From NCBI GenBank assembly GCA_937958265.1, contig CALGNX010000018.1:1-64000 (forward strand): 64,000 nt of DNA, given 5' to 3'. This stretch comes from an uncultured Algibacter sp. GTDB taxonomy: Bacteria; Bacteroidota; Bacteroidia; Flavobacteriales; Flavobacteriaceae. The position numbers and the translations under genes are program-made. The notes beneath the pieces are model-generated. The model worked only from the letters and a program-made list of their open reading frames with translations. It did not search any database and was not told the DNA's origin. Below, piece after piece: positions 7,319 through 16,090 of this stretch. The first letter of the stretch is position 1. Each line of letters starts with the position of its first letter.

Positions 7319-8785
7319 TTAATTGTTTTTTAATTCTTCAAACTTTTGCTTCATTGTAGGATTGCCGTAGGTTAATTTTTTTATAGATAAGTCATCGGCT
7401 TTACTATTGGCTAATCGCAAATTTCTATCTGATGACAATAGGGCATCTTTTGTTTTTTCAAGATGTGAAATTGTTTTATCAATTTCATCAATAGCGGTTT
7501 TAAATTTGCGGCTTGCCAATTCGTAATTTTTTGCAAATCCAGTTTTAAAAGTTTCTATTTTTTCTTCAAAATTGGTGATATCCATATGCTGATTACGAAT
7601 CACGTTTAACTCCTGTTTATACGCTAATGATTTCCATCCTGAATTTCGCAACAAGGTAATGATTGGAATAAAAAATTGCGGCCTAATTACATACATTTTT
7701 GGATAGCGGTGCGATACATCTACAATACCGGTGTTGTAATAATCATTTTCGGTTTCTAAAGCCGACACCAATACGGCATATTCGCAACCTTTATCATTTC
7801 GGTCTTTATCTAGCTTCGCAAAAAAATCTTCATTTTTCTTTTTGGTAGCCGTGTGGTCGCTCTCGTTTTTCATTTCGAACATAATAGAAACAATTTCATT
7901 ACCATTAGAGTCTTGCTCTTTAAAAATAAAATCGCCTTTGGTGCCTTTGCTAGCGTCGTTATCTTTTTCGAAATACGCATTTTGAAATGCGGTAGCCCTA
8001 AGTTTGTTAAACTCTATTTCGCAATGCTGCTCTAGGCTTTCGCCTAGCATTTTGGTAGATTGTTTTTGTTTAAAATCCTTTAAACGCGCTATTTCTTCCT
8101 CCTTTAGCTTTAAGGTTTCCTCTTTGTGTGCTAATTTGTGTTGAAACTGCTCTTGCAGTGTTTTTTCTAAATTTATTTTTTCAGAGTCTTTAAGTTTTAA
8201 ATCGTTTACCAGTTGGTCTCTTTCTCTTTGAATATTAGAAACAGCAGTATTTACAGCCAATTCTGTGGTAGATTCTAGCTTTTGTAATTCTATATTTTTC
8301 TGGGTAATTAGTGCCTCTTTTTTAGCCAACTCCTCCGCTAACCGCTCATTGGCTTTTGCTTGCATTTCTACCAGTGCTTTATCCTTAGCAGCAATTTGTG
8401 ACAATAATGTTTTTTCGACTTCAGACTTGGCAATACTTATTGCATTTTCTTTTTCTTGAACAATAGCTCTAATTTGTTCGTCTTTAGAAGCGATTTCTTT
8501 ATCCTTTTTAGAAACTTCCGCTACCAACTGCTGCTTACTGTGAGACTGTAGCTCGATAATTTTTTTATCTAAGGCCGCAATAGCGTCTTTAGATGCATTT
8601 GCTGTTTCTGCTTTAGCCAATGCAATGGCATCCTCTTTTTCTTTTTTTGCTTGGCTAAGACGTTGCTCAATTTCATCTGTAAATTGCTGGTCACGCACCT
8701 GCTTAACAATATCTGTATATACACTATCATCTACCTTAAAATTTTCTTTACAATTGGGGCATTTTACACTGGTATTTTTACTCAT
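7319..8785 (-). CDS. DUF2130 protein: zinc-ribbon-like N-terminus, long coiled coil, PD-(D/E)XK-like core
   Basis: This 488-residue protein starts with a CPNC knuckle (9-12). A long coiled coil follows (about 35-240), rich in Lys, Glu and Ala. The C-terminal DUF2130 domain contains GTKGDFIF (281-288) and IMFEMKNE (301-308); the D285 and E304-x-K306 arrangement fits a PD-(D/E)XK-type nuclease fold. Family members are found in many bacteria and their function is not established. Here it is the third gene after the WYL regulator, directly ahead of hsdM, so it could be a nuclease effector of the upstream methylase/two-component module or an accessory of the type I system. That role is inferred. 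Confidence 0.8.
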   Translation of the reverse strand: MSKNTSVKCPNCKENFKVDDSVYTDIVKQVRDQQFTDEIEQRLSQAKKEKEDAIALAKAETANASKDAIAALDKKIIELQSHSKQQLVAEVSKKDKEIASKDEQIRAIVQEKENAISIAKSEVEKTLLSQIAAKDKALVEMQAKANERLAEELAKKEALITQKNIELQKLESTTELAVNTAVSNIQRERDQLVNDLKLKDSEKINLEKTLQEQFQHKLAHKEETLKLKEEEIARLKDFKQKQSTKMLGESLEQHCEIEFNKLRATAFQNAYFEKDNDASKGTKGDFIFKEQDSNGNEIVSIMFEMKNESDHTATKKKNEDFFAKLDKDRNDKGCEYAVLVSALETENDYYNTGIVDVSHRYPKMYVIRPQFFIPIITLLRNSGWKSLAYKQELNVIRNQHMDITNFEEKIETFKTGFAKNYELASRKFKTAIDEIDKTISHLEKTKDALLSSDRNLRLANSKADDLSIKKLTYGNPTMKQKFEELKNN

Positions 8786-8847
8786 AATTTTTTTCTTTAT
8801 GATTATGATACAAATTTAAGACTGAATCGTGCAGGGTAATTGCAGAG

Positions 8848-10023
8848 TTATTGTTTGATAATGTTTTTTACTCTCGTTTTTAATTCTTCAGTGCGGTTAT
8901 CCGTATATTCTTCAATTTCTCCTTTTACTTTTAGTCCGTTAACCAATGAAAATTCCGTAACTAAGTGTGGGGGTATAAAAATTCCGCTTGGACTATTATC
9001 AGGTTTTAAAAAAGCAAAACCTTTTTGAATATTGTAATTAATAACTTCACCGATTAACCATTTTCCAGAAGTATCTAAAGTGTTATCTGGATCATTTAAA
9101 ATCCAATTTCGAGTTTTTGGTTTACTATCAAGATATTGTTTAAACCAAACTAATACGTCTAATAATTGAAATAAGACACTTTTAAATAAATAAGGCGTTC
9201 TTAAAGCAGTAACATGCGCATCGATACTTGACCGATGCGAACCGGCTTGAGCAACTGATAAAATACTTCTAAGATAGTAGGCTATTTGATTAGGAACAAC
9301 AGCCTCTTCATTCAACGTATACTTTTTATATTTATCATCGGTCCGTTCATCTTGCTCTTGTCCACATAAAAACTTACTGGTTTGATTAATCGCAACATTT
9401 GGATAAACAAATTCGGAAGGCAGTAAATCATATTTATTAAAGGTGAGAAATATGTCTTCGACAAGCTTTCTTATTTGATTAAATTTACTCGTTTCACAGC
9501 CATTGTAATTAAGAAGTGTTAGCAAATCATGAGCCGCTTTTTCTCCTATATATCTTTCGGTACAAACATCAAAAACCCTGCTATACTCATGGCGTATTTG
9601 CGTATCTTTAAGTTTATCTGCTGCTGTTTTAACATCAACAAAAAGTTGCTCTATATCTTCATCAATTCCTTTTCTATAAACTTTTTTAAAGGCTTTATTA
9701 AAGGTTTTGTCCTCAAAAGCCTCTGCTTGACCTGTTAACACAAAAATCTCAAATTTTTTTGTTATACGTAACAATTCTTCTTTAGCTCGATGAACATTAT
9801 CAGTATCTTCAGACCCCTTGACATCGTCTTCATTTTCAAAAAATTTTGCATCTAACAATACACCATCATAAATAGAATAATTCTTTCTCAGTTCGGACAT
9901 ACCCATATTTAATGACTTATAAGAAACCAACTTTATGTTGTTGAATTTAGCATCTCCTTTGAATCCAGACATTTGTTCATGTTCATCATCTATCCATAAT
10001 ATATTATAATATTTTTCTTCCAT
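8848..10023 (-). CDS. Response-regulator-like protein with C-terminal cold-shock/S1-like domain
   Basis: In this 391-residue protein residues 1-125 look like a receiver domain: an acidic pocket ILWIDDE (8-14), a candidate phospho-Asp D58 in GVLLDAK, a Thr in FVLTGQ (94-99) and a Lys in KKVYRKG (113-119). The middle (140-300) is helical and contains YYLRSILSVAQAGSH (249-263). Residues 321-388 look like a cold-shock or S1-type OB fold, with an RNP-like KGFAFLKPD (334-342) and GIFIPPH. There is no DNA-binding output domain. It starts 1 bp after the methylase-kinase gene stops, so the pair is almost certainly translationally coupled. The natural reading is a cognate receiver for that kinase with a nucleic-acid-binding output; this is inference. 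Confidence 0.7.
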   Translation of the reverse strand: MEEKYYNILWIDDEHEQMSGFKGDAKFNNIKLVSYKSLNMGMSELRKNYSIYDGVLLDAKFFENEDDVKGSEDTDNVHRAKEELLRITKKFEIFVLTGQAEAFEDKTFNKAFKKVYRKGIDEDIEQLFVDVKTAADKLKDTQIRHEYSRVFDVCTERYIGEKAAHDLLTLLNYNGCETSKFNQIRKLVEDIFLTFNKYDLLPSEFVYPNVAINQTSKFLCGQEQDERTDDKYKKYTLNEEAVVPNQIAYYLRSILSVAQAGSHRSSIDAHVTALRTPYLFKSVLFQLLDVLVWFKQYLDSKPKTRNWILNDPDNTLDTSGKWLIGEVINYNIQKGFAFLKPDNSPSGIFIPPHLVTEFSLVNGLKVKGEIEEYTDNRTEELKTRVKNIIKQ

Positions 10024-10024
10024 C

Positions 10025-12442
10025 TTACTTTATTAATTTAATTGGTAATAAAAAACGAAAAACAACTGGGTATACCGGATCTGAATTAAGGATTAAATCC
10101 CAATCTTGGTTTTCAAAATATGCTGCAATTCTATTTATATCGTATCCTCCTAACCCTGATCCACTAGAAATATCAGCTGTAGAAAACTTGGTAACGAATT
10201 TATTTCTATCAAAATTATTTGGAAAAGGAAGACCGTTATTCTTGACTTCAATTACCAATGAATTATTAATATCGCTTAATTCAATAATAACATGATTACT
10301 TTTACTTTTTTCTTTAAAACCGTACTTATTAGCGTTAGTTAAGAGATTATCAAGTAATGTTTTAAACAGAACTTTATTGATGTAAACACCTCTAGTTTTC
10401 ATCTCATCAACTTTTAATAACTGTTTTTTTATTAAAAATTTAAACTCGTTATTAGACAGCGCATTAACTATATTATTAATTTCTGCCAAAGGAATTATTT
10501 CTTTCTCATAATCCTTCAAAACCAAACCATTTTCACCTTTTTCTAATACATCAGATATAAACTTAATATCTCGATTAATTTCAGTAATTGCCTCAACTAA
10601 CCCTAGATCAAACATTTCCTTAAATTCATCATTTAGAAAGGATATAGTTTCTTTTTCACGAACAAAAAATCTAGAAAGATTCTTAGACCACCCTAGAATA
10701 TTCTGTCGAGGCCTACCTAATGTATGCTTAAGAGATGCGAACTCCTTAAACTCTTCCGTGCGAATACCATGAACAAGAGCATTTCGTTCGGACTCAAGTT
10801 CTTTTATCTTCTCAGATATTTCTTTTATTCCGGCAACTTTTGCCGTTTGCTCTTCAATTGAAGGTAATTTAATCTTAACTTCTAAAAGGTCGTCCTTAGT
10901 TATAAAAGGAATAGTCGATCCTTGTTTATAACCATCTAGCTGTTGTTGAACATATTCTGTATGAAGTTCATTAATCAGGTAAGTAACATTTACTTTAGAT
11001 TCATTAACATGAAATTGAAGGATATCAAGGCCTTTAAAGACGGGCACATCTTCAAATTGAAAATATGTTGGCTTTAAAACACCCCATTTTGCAGCCAAGA
11101 ATAAACATGAAGTATCTATTTTATAAATAGATTTTCTTAGAGAAACGTCTTCTAACTGCCTACTATTTAAATAAAAATCAAACTTATCATCCTTTAGATC
11201 TCTAACTCGAATTAACTTTCCTGTTTCTGGTAAGTCTTGTTTGCACCCTTTAAAGTGAGTAAGTATCTCCTTCAACTTAACACCTTCAACCTCTTCTTGA
11301 AAATACCTTGAAACATTTAAATTATAGCCATTTTCAATAACATTATTAGCTGTGATTATGCGAACTGAATTACTATTTTTAATACGTTTAGAAACTTCCA
11401 AAAGTTTTTCAACTTCAATTATATTTTCCCTAGATGAAGGTTTTGAAATACAATCATCAGCTTTAACAAGTCTGATTTTACCAGGGCTACTCTTTGCTCT
11501 ATTTAAAACAAGAATTATAAAAGGTATTCCAGTATTATGAAGAATACCTCCAGGAAAAGAGATGATGGTATCAAGAAGATCTTTTTCTATTAATCGCTCT
11601 CTTAATTTTAGCTCTGCACCCCCTCTAAATAAAACTCCTTGAGGTAAAACAGCTACCAATTTACCTGTCGGAGATAATGAATCTAACCCTTTATTAACAA
11701 AAAACTCTTCAGTATTTTTAAAAAATGAATACTGTTCCTTATAAATTCCATTTAATCTTATTCCAAAGGGTGGATTAGAAACAATTAAATCAAATTTTTC
11801 TTGATTAAACCAATTTGTTATAGAATCCTCACATCTGTATTCTGCTGATGAGTGGTGTAAAATTAGCCTTAGTTGACCAATAGCCCAATTTTTATAATTT
11901 AACTCTTGAGCATATATTAAATCTGAATCTTGATAGTCCTTAATAAAAGATCCTAAACCAGCAAAAGGATTGTATACTTTCAACCCTTTGGTTGAACCAA
12001 TAAAACCATTTACAAATTCGGTAAGTTCTTTAGGTTGTATAAAATCCCCACCTCTTCTTCCTTGTAGTAAAAATACACGTTCCAAAATTTGATCGTAGAG
12101 TACTGTTATGTTCTGTTGAATCCATTCCAAATCAACCGACACTAATAACTTAACAACCTTATATACTGTGAGATCATTAAGGTCTTCAATAGTTGGAAGA
12201 AATGCTTTAAAAACGCTTTTTAAATTGTCGTTCTTCTCTTTTTTTAATTCTTCAATGAGTGTTTTTTTCAACTGAAACTCATTATCGATCTTATCGTATA
12301 TTAAATTCTCTGAACGTAAATATAAAAATAGTAACAATACAGAATAATCTTCTGTATTAATATCCTCTCTTAGAATATCAAAAAGTTTCCAGATGCTATT
12401 ATCAACGTGTAATTTAAAATTTTCTACCATAATTAAAATCAA
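10025..12442 (-). CDS. Fusion of N6-adenine DNA methylase, HsdS-like recognition domain and histidine-kinase-like ATPase
   Basis: This 805-residue protein has three parts. Residues ~110-380 are an HsdM-type methylase with VYNPFAGLGSF (156-166) and catalytic NPPFG (223-227). Residues ~385-550 look like one HsdS recognition domain with its helical spacer (GSTIPFITKDDLLEVKIKLP at 508-527, EEQTAKV at 530-536). Residues ~560-805 resemble a sensor kinase: an H-box-like segment around His573 (SLKHTLGRPRQNILG), an N box LLDNLLTNANKYGF (696-709) and a G box GSGLGG (761-766). The canonical G1 Asp is replaced in VKNNGLPF (733-740). No nuclease or helicase motif is present. The start may be Met5 (12430). 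It is paired with the receiver-like gene downstream. I know of no named system with this layout. Confidence 0.75.
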   Translation of the reverse strand: MILIMVENFKLHVDNSIWKLFDILREDINTEDYSVLLLFLYLRSENLIYDKIDNEFQLKKTLIEELKKEKNDNLKSVFKAFLPTIEDLNDLTVYKVVKLLVSVDLEWIQQNITVLYDQILERVFLLQGRRGGDFIQPKELTEFVNGFIGSTKGLKVYNPFAGLGSFIKDYQDSDLIYAQELNYKNWAIGQLRLILHHSSAEYRCEDSITNWFNQEKFDLIVSNPPFGIRLNGIYKEQYSFFKNTEEFFVNKGLDSLSPTGKLVAVLPQGVLFRGGAELKLRERLIEKDLLDTIISFPGGILHNTGIPFIILVLNRAKSSPGKIRLVKADDCISKPSSRENIIEVEKLLEVSKRIKNSNSVRIITANNVIENGYNLNVSRYFQEEVEGVKLKEILTHFKGCKQDLPETGKLIRVRDLKDDKFDFYLNSRQLEDVSLRKSIYKIDTSCLFLAAKWGVLKPTYFQFEDVPVFKGLDILQFHVNESKVNVTYLINELHTEYVQQQLDGYKQGSTIPFITKDDLLEVKIKLPSIEEQTAKVAGIKEISEKIKELESERNALVHGIRTEEFKEFASLKHTLGRPRQNILGWSKNLSRFFVREKETISFLNDEFKEMFDLGLVEAITEINRDIKFISDVLEKGENGLVLKDYEKEIIPLAEINNIVNALSNNEFKFLIKKQLLKVDEMKTRGVYINKVLFKTLLDNLLTNANKYGFKEKSKSNHVIIELSDINNSLVIEVKNNGLPFPNNFDRNKFVTKFSTADISSGSGLGGYDINRIAAYFENQDWDLILNSDPVYPVVFRFLLPIKLIK

Positions 12443-12504
12443 AAAATTAATAATCTAATTCATTTACAAAACTAGAACAAATGAATGCAGAGTATCTGCA
12501 CAAA

Positions 12505-13503
12505 TTAATTTTTATAAAACCTTTGCATTATATTTGAATGGTCTCGCATCTGCCGCTTTAATGTTTCAGGCTCTATAACTTCAACATCTTTGCCATAAGA
12601 AAGAAGCTGTTGAACCAATTCTTTATTGATAATAGATTCAAACCAGACTTGATCATTTTTATCTTCTTCAAAAAATTCCTCGTAATCAGGGTGAAATGGT
12701 TTAGTCTTAAAATAATCTCCTCTACCATTATTAAATTTTAATACTACTTTTTCAATTAGACTATCATTAGGTCTTACAACACCTACCATAGTTCTAAAAA
12801 AGTTATCCCAGTCTATAGAAGAGTCTATATACTCTACAGCGTTAAGTATTGTAAAATCACTTAACCTTTCGTCTAATGGAATACTCCATTCGCTGGTATT
12901 GCGTGTTTTGTTAAAACCAAAGACAAACCATCTTCTATTGTACTGTTTTAGAATATGTGGATGAAATTCATAAACGTTAGGTACTTCGTCTTTAAAACCT
13001 TTATACCTAATCTCTAGTACTTGTTTCTTTTTAATTGCTAAATATAGTGGCTTAAGGTATTTTATACCTTTATATTCCTCATTATGATCGTAAAACAAAA
13101 TTTTAGATCTGTCATTATCATGTTCTTCTTCTTGAAATTTTATTAAAGCTTCTGCAAGTTTCTCATACTTAGGATGATTTTCAAAACGTTCTAGTAATTG
13201 TTGACTAGCCATTAACAAATAACTTTCATATTCCAATAATGGCTTTTTTGCAATTGAAAAACTAGTGTCTGTGTATTTTAAAATCCTTATGTTGTCTGGC
13301 AAAGGTGCGCCAAAACCCATCTCTTCATCTCTAAAAACCTTTAAGTCATCCCTTAGTGTTCTTTTCGATATTCCATGTCCTGGATAAGCTTCTGCTAACT
13401 TTATATTCACATAACTCAGCAGCTCTTCAAACTTAAAAGATTTATGTCTTAAGCAATAATCTATTATGTTGTACCTTAAATGTGCGTGCTTACTATTAGC
13501 CAT
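12505..13503 (-). CDS. WYL-domain transcriptional regulator (defence-island type)
   Basis: This 332-residue protein has an N-terminal winged helix (about 5-75, with GISKRTLRDDL at 44-54). A WYL domain spans about 150-230 (VLEIRYKGF, then EFHPHILKQYNRRWFVFGF), followed by a C-terminal WCX-like extension. WYL repressors such as BrxR and CapW are known to control phage-defence operons, probably by sensing a nucleic-acid or nucleotide ligand. This gene is the first of the minus-strand island and ends 62 bp before the methylase-kinase fusion, so it most likely controls that operon. A short AT-rich repeat array just upstream of its start could be its operator. Confidence 0.88.
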   Translation of the reverse strand: MANSKHAHLRYNIIDYCLRHKSFKFEELLSYVNIKLAEAYPGHGISKRTLRDDLKVFRDEEMGFGAPLPDNIRILKYTDTSFSIAKKPLLEYESYLLMASQQLLERFENHPKYEKLAEALIKFQEEEHDNDRSKILFYDHNEEYKGIKYLKPLYLAIKKKQVLEIRYKGFKDEVPNVYEFHPHILKQYNRRWFVFGFNKTRNTSEWSIPLDERLSDFTILNAVEYIDSSIDWDNFFRTMVGVVRPNDSLIEKVVLKFNNGRGDYFKTKPFHPDYEEFFEEDKNDQVWFESIINKELVQQLLSYGKDVEVIEPETLKRQMRDHSNIMQRFYKN

Positions 13504-13511
13504 GGATACTA

Positions 13512-13534
13512 ATATTTAAATATTAAATATTAAA
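13512..13534. promoter_or_regulatory. Possible WYL operator: palindrome plus tandem 7-mers
   Basis: Immediately upstream of the WYL gene start lie the perfect palindrome ATATTTAAATAT (13512-13523) and two head-to-tail copies of TATTAAA (13521-13527, 13528-13534). Their position would suit an autoregulatory operator. The region is very AT-rich, so chance repetition is possible. Confidence 0.3.
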
Positions 13535-13744
13535 TATATAAAATCCCTCTTTTAAACCATGTTTATTTTGAAATTAAAAAAAGACAAACTGCATTAAAAA
13601 CTTTGTCTATAAAGGCAAAAAAATATTTATTTTCCTTTAAGCTTGAAAATTATTCTTGATATAACACAAACTCTTTCATTTTTATTTTAGGCCATTAGAT
13701 ATTGAATAAAAAAGAAAATGTGTTACCTATGTATTACCTAGAAA

Positions 13745-13773
13745 CAAAAAAAGCCGACTTAAAAAGTCAGCTT
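13745..13773 (-). terminator. Intrinsic terminator downstream of the tRNA-Leu fragment
   Basis: The stem arms AAGCCGACTT (13751-13760) and AAGTCAGCTT (13764-13773) form 10 bp with one G-U on the minus strand, followed by a run of seven T. It lies just beyond the CCA end of the tRNA remnant, as expected of the original tRNA terminator. Confidence 0.75.
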
Positions 13774-15986
13774 TTGCTTGTGGTGCGGGCGGGGAGACTC
13801 GAACTCCCACACATTGCTGCACTAGATCCTAAGGTAGTTGAATATATTACCTGCCCTGAAGTGTTAATTAGTGCACAATTTGTACTGTTATTGCTTAAGC
13901 CTGTTATATTTAAAATAGCGCTAGTAGGTGAGGGAAATATATTTATTTTGGCTAGCTTTTCATTTAAATTAAAACTTTGGTTGGATAATGATGTATTTAC
14001 CGTTATTGTAACAAATGTTTCTTGTGAAAGCCCATCTTTATCAATAGCCTTTGCGGCTATTTTGTAAACTCCAGATGTATCAGGAGTAAAAGTATTGGCA
14101 AAAGGTCGTTCATTATCTGTTTTGTAAAAATCGTCATTAATTATAAAGTTTACCTTCTCTAGATTACCATTAGGATCCGTGGCGTTTGCTCCTAAATTAA
14201 TTGACTCTCCTAAAGTATAGAAAGCGCCATCAATTGGTGATGTTAATGTTACACTAGGTGCTTCATTTTTGTCTATTACTGTTATATTTAGGGAGACTTC
14301 AGACCTTTTATTTTCTTTATCAATAGCTAAAGCTGTTATTTTAAAATCACCCGGTGCTTCTGGAATAAAAATAGTTTCAAAAGGACGAGATAGTACTGAT
14401 TTAAAAAAAACATCATTTATCCTAAAATTAACCTTATCCAAATTACCATCTGGATCGGATGCATTAGCGCTTAACCTTATCTCTTGCCCTACTGTAAAAG
14501 TGGTGTTTTCAATTGGCGTATTAAAGCTAATAGTTGGCGCTTGGTTTACTGTTGTGTTATTTTGTACTATTTCAATTTCATATTTTAAGAACGAAAATAC
14601 GGGCAACGACCTGCTAAAAATAATTTGAGATTTATTACCTGTGCCATTAATTGTACTTCCGTTAATCCAATTGGAATACGTAAAGGAACCGTTTGCTTTA
14701 TTAAATACAGCCGAACGATATCTATAGCTAGAACCCACCGGAGCATTTACATTAGCTACAAGTCTCAAATCTTCTGCCGTATTCGAGTTTGGATTAGAGT
14801 TGTAGTTGTAAGCCATGATATTAAGCTCATTACTATTTGGTTTACTTGTAAAAAGCGCATCAACGTAATTACTAGACGAATTTTGTGTACCTGTTATTGA
14901 ATTCAAATGATACGTATCGCCTCTAAGCTCTAATACTTCGGCATTGGCTGGTGCATAATGATCCCCTGTACCCCATTGAAATAAATTATCTATGTCATTT
15001 TCAAAAAACTGCTTCATCCAACCAACTAAAAAAGAATTTTGGTATTCTAAAGGTGCCGATTCAAATGCATTGCCACCAAAACTTGAGGTTAAAGCAAATT
15101 CATGGATTTCAAATTTAGCATCATCATTCCACTCTGGAATATCTTTAATAACACCAAAATCATTTCTATATACTTGTTTAAAATTGGTTCTATTAGCATT
15201 ATTATAAGCAGGATAGTACGATACCCCTACAAAATCGTAAGGGACATTATTTGTTTTACACCATTTCACGAAATCGGTTCCCCAACTATTATTTGCCGTT
15301 CCCCATAGAAAATGAGACCCAATAATAGCCTCAGGATACACACTTCTAACAGCCTCTATAGAGCGTTTGTAAAATCTAAAAAATTGTTGTTGCGTACCTG
15401 TCCAGTGCCCACGAGTGCCAATTTCGCGACCAATTCCAAATTGTATTTTAGCAAGTTTTTCTCGACCATATGTGGTTACCAAAAAATTCATTACTTGCCT
15501 TAAATATTGTGCCCAAGCATTAAAGTCTTTTGGAGGCTCGGCATTCCCATAAGTTTCGCCTAGATAAGTGCCACCAGGCAAATTACCATTAGCATCTCTC
15601 TGAAAATCCCAAGAAGGGTTATCCAAAACAATTTGATGAATATCTAGACCTGCATTAAACACATTATCTATTTGTCTTTTTAAGGGTGCAAAATTTGTTA
15701 TAAACCTATTACCATTCCATTTATAAGTATCTCTATCTAAATCAGGGCTTCCATTTGTAGCAACACCGCCTAGAGGCCTTACTATACATAAACTTGCTTT
15801 ATCTATATTTTCAGGTCTTCGAAAACCGTTAATTGGAGAGATTCTATTAAATACATTTAAAGGATACTGTATATTTTCTTTTACCCTTGTTGTGTTTGCA
15901 TAATCTGCTTCTAGTAACACTTGCGCCTGTGTACTTGCACAAAAGACAACTAATAACAATGCAATAAATTTTAACCTGTTCCTCAT
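13767..15986 (-). CDS. Secreted GH39-like glycoside hydrolase with Ig-like repeats, C-terminus truncated
   Basis: This 739-residue protein has a signal peptide (cleavage near STQAQ, residue 22). A TIM-barrel glycosidase of GH39-like type covers about 25-380: the candidate acid/base is E188 in GIGREIGTRGHW and the candidate nucleophile E296 in EIHEFALT. A beta domain follows, then two Ig-like repeats (about 482-572 and 575-664) with the motif SDPDGNLDKVNF or a close variant. A type IX sorting domain begins at INIFPSPTSA (681) but stops after GQVIYST. From about residue 718 the frame reads through the tRNA-Leu remnant and its terminator. About half the sorting domain is lost, so correct outer-membrane export is doubtful. 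The substrate is unknown, probably an algal polysaccharide. Confidence 0.8.
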   Translation of the reverse strand: MRNRLKFIALLLVVFCASTQAQVLLEADYANTTRVKENIQYPLNVFNRISPINGFRRPENIDKASLCIVRPLGGVATNGSPDLDRDTYKWNGNRFITNFAPLKRQIDNVFNAGLDIHQIVLDNPSWDFQRDANGNLPGGTYLGETYGNAEPPKDFNAWAQYLRQVMNFLVTTYGREKLAKIQFGIGREIGTRGHWTGTQQQFFRFYKRSIEAVRSVYPEAIIGSHFLWGTANNSWGTDFVKWCKTNNVPYDFVGVSYYPAYNNANRTNFKQVYRNDFGVIKDIPEWNDDAKFEIHEFALTSSFGGNAFESAPLEYQNSFLVGWMKQFFENDIDNLFQWGTGDHYAPANAEVLELRGDTYHLNSITGTQNSSSNYVDALFTSKPNSNELNIMAYNYNSNPNSNTAEDLRLVANVNAPVGSSYRYRSAVFNKANGSFTYSNWINGSTINGTGNKSQIIFSRSLPVFSFLKYEIEIVQNNTTVNQAPTISFNTPIENTTFTVGQEIRLSANASDPDGNLDKVNFRINDVFFKSVLSRPFETIFIPEAPGDFKITALAIDKENKRSEVSLNITVIDKNEAPSVTLTSPIDGAFYTLGESINLGANATDPNGNLEKVNFIINDDFYKTDNERPFANTFTPDTSGVYKIAAKAIDKDGLSQETFVTITVNTSLSNQSFNLNEKLAKINIFPSPTSAILNITGLSNNSTNCALINTSGQVIYSTTLGSSAAMCGSSSLPARTTSKS
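13781..13833 (-). pseudogene. 3' half of tRNA-Leu(UAG), from anticodon loop to CCA (attachment-site scar)
   Basis: The minus strand from 13833 reads CTTAGGA (anticodon loop with UAG) and then TCTAG (3' side of the anticodon stem). A long variable arm follows, then a T arm with GGGAGTTCGAGTCTCCC, and the acceptor end finishes in CACCA. The matching 5' anticodon-stem strand, D arm and 5' acceptor strand are absent. The break falls exactly at the anticodon loop, a standard crossover point for tyrosine integrases. The fragment is fused in frame to the end of the upstream glycosidase gene and followed by a terminator. It marks one border of the defence island or of a past integration. Confidence 0.85.
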
Positions 15987-16047
15987 AATTAAATAACATT
16001 AAAAATCTAACTATCAAATACTTAAAAGTGATCATTATTGTTTAAAC

Positions 16048-16078
16048 AAAAAACCACTTTAACGTAAGCGGTTTTTTG
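16048..16078 (-). terminator. Intrinsic terminator between the two Ig-repeat protein genes
   Basis: AAAACCACTT and AAGCGGTTTT arms around 16048-16077 form a stem, with G-U pairing on the minus strand, followed by a T-run. It would end transcription of the 16091-18502 gene. Confidence 0.6.
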
Positions 16079-16090
16079 TTGTTTAAATTT

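Noticed and set aside
4400..12442. BREX, DISARM or other named multi-gene defence system
   Set aside because: No PglZ, BrxC, DrmA/B or helicase gene is present among the island genes; only the type I hsd genes and RT match known classes.
13781..13833. Complete tRNA-Leu gene
   Set aside because: The 5' acceptor strand, D arm and 5' anticodon-stem strand are absent; upstream sequence is the glycosidase coding region.
13702..14067. Plus-strand 121-codon ORF containing VVRAGRLELPHIAA
   Set aside because: It is a shadow of the antisense tRNA remnant and the glycosidase gene; this peptide is the familiar artefact of translating the antisense strand of a tRNA T arm.
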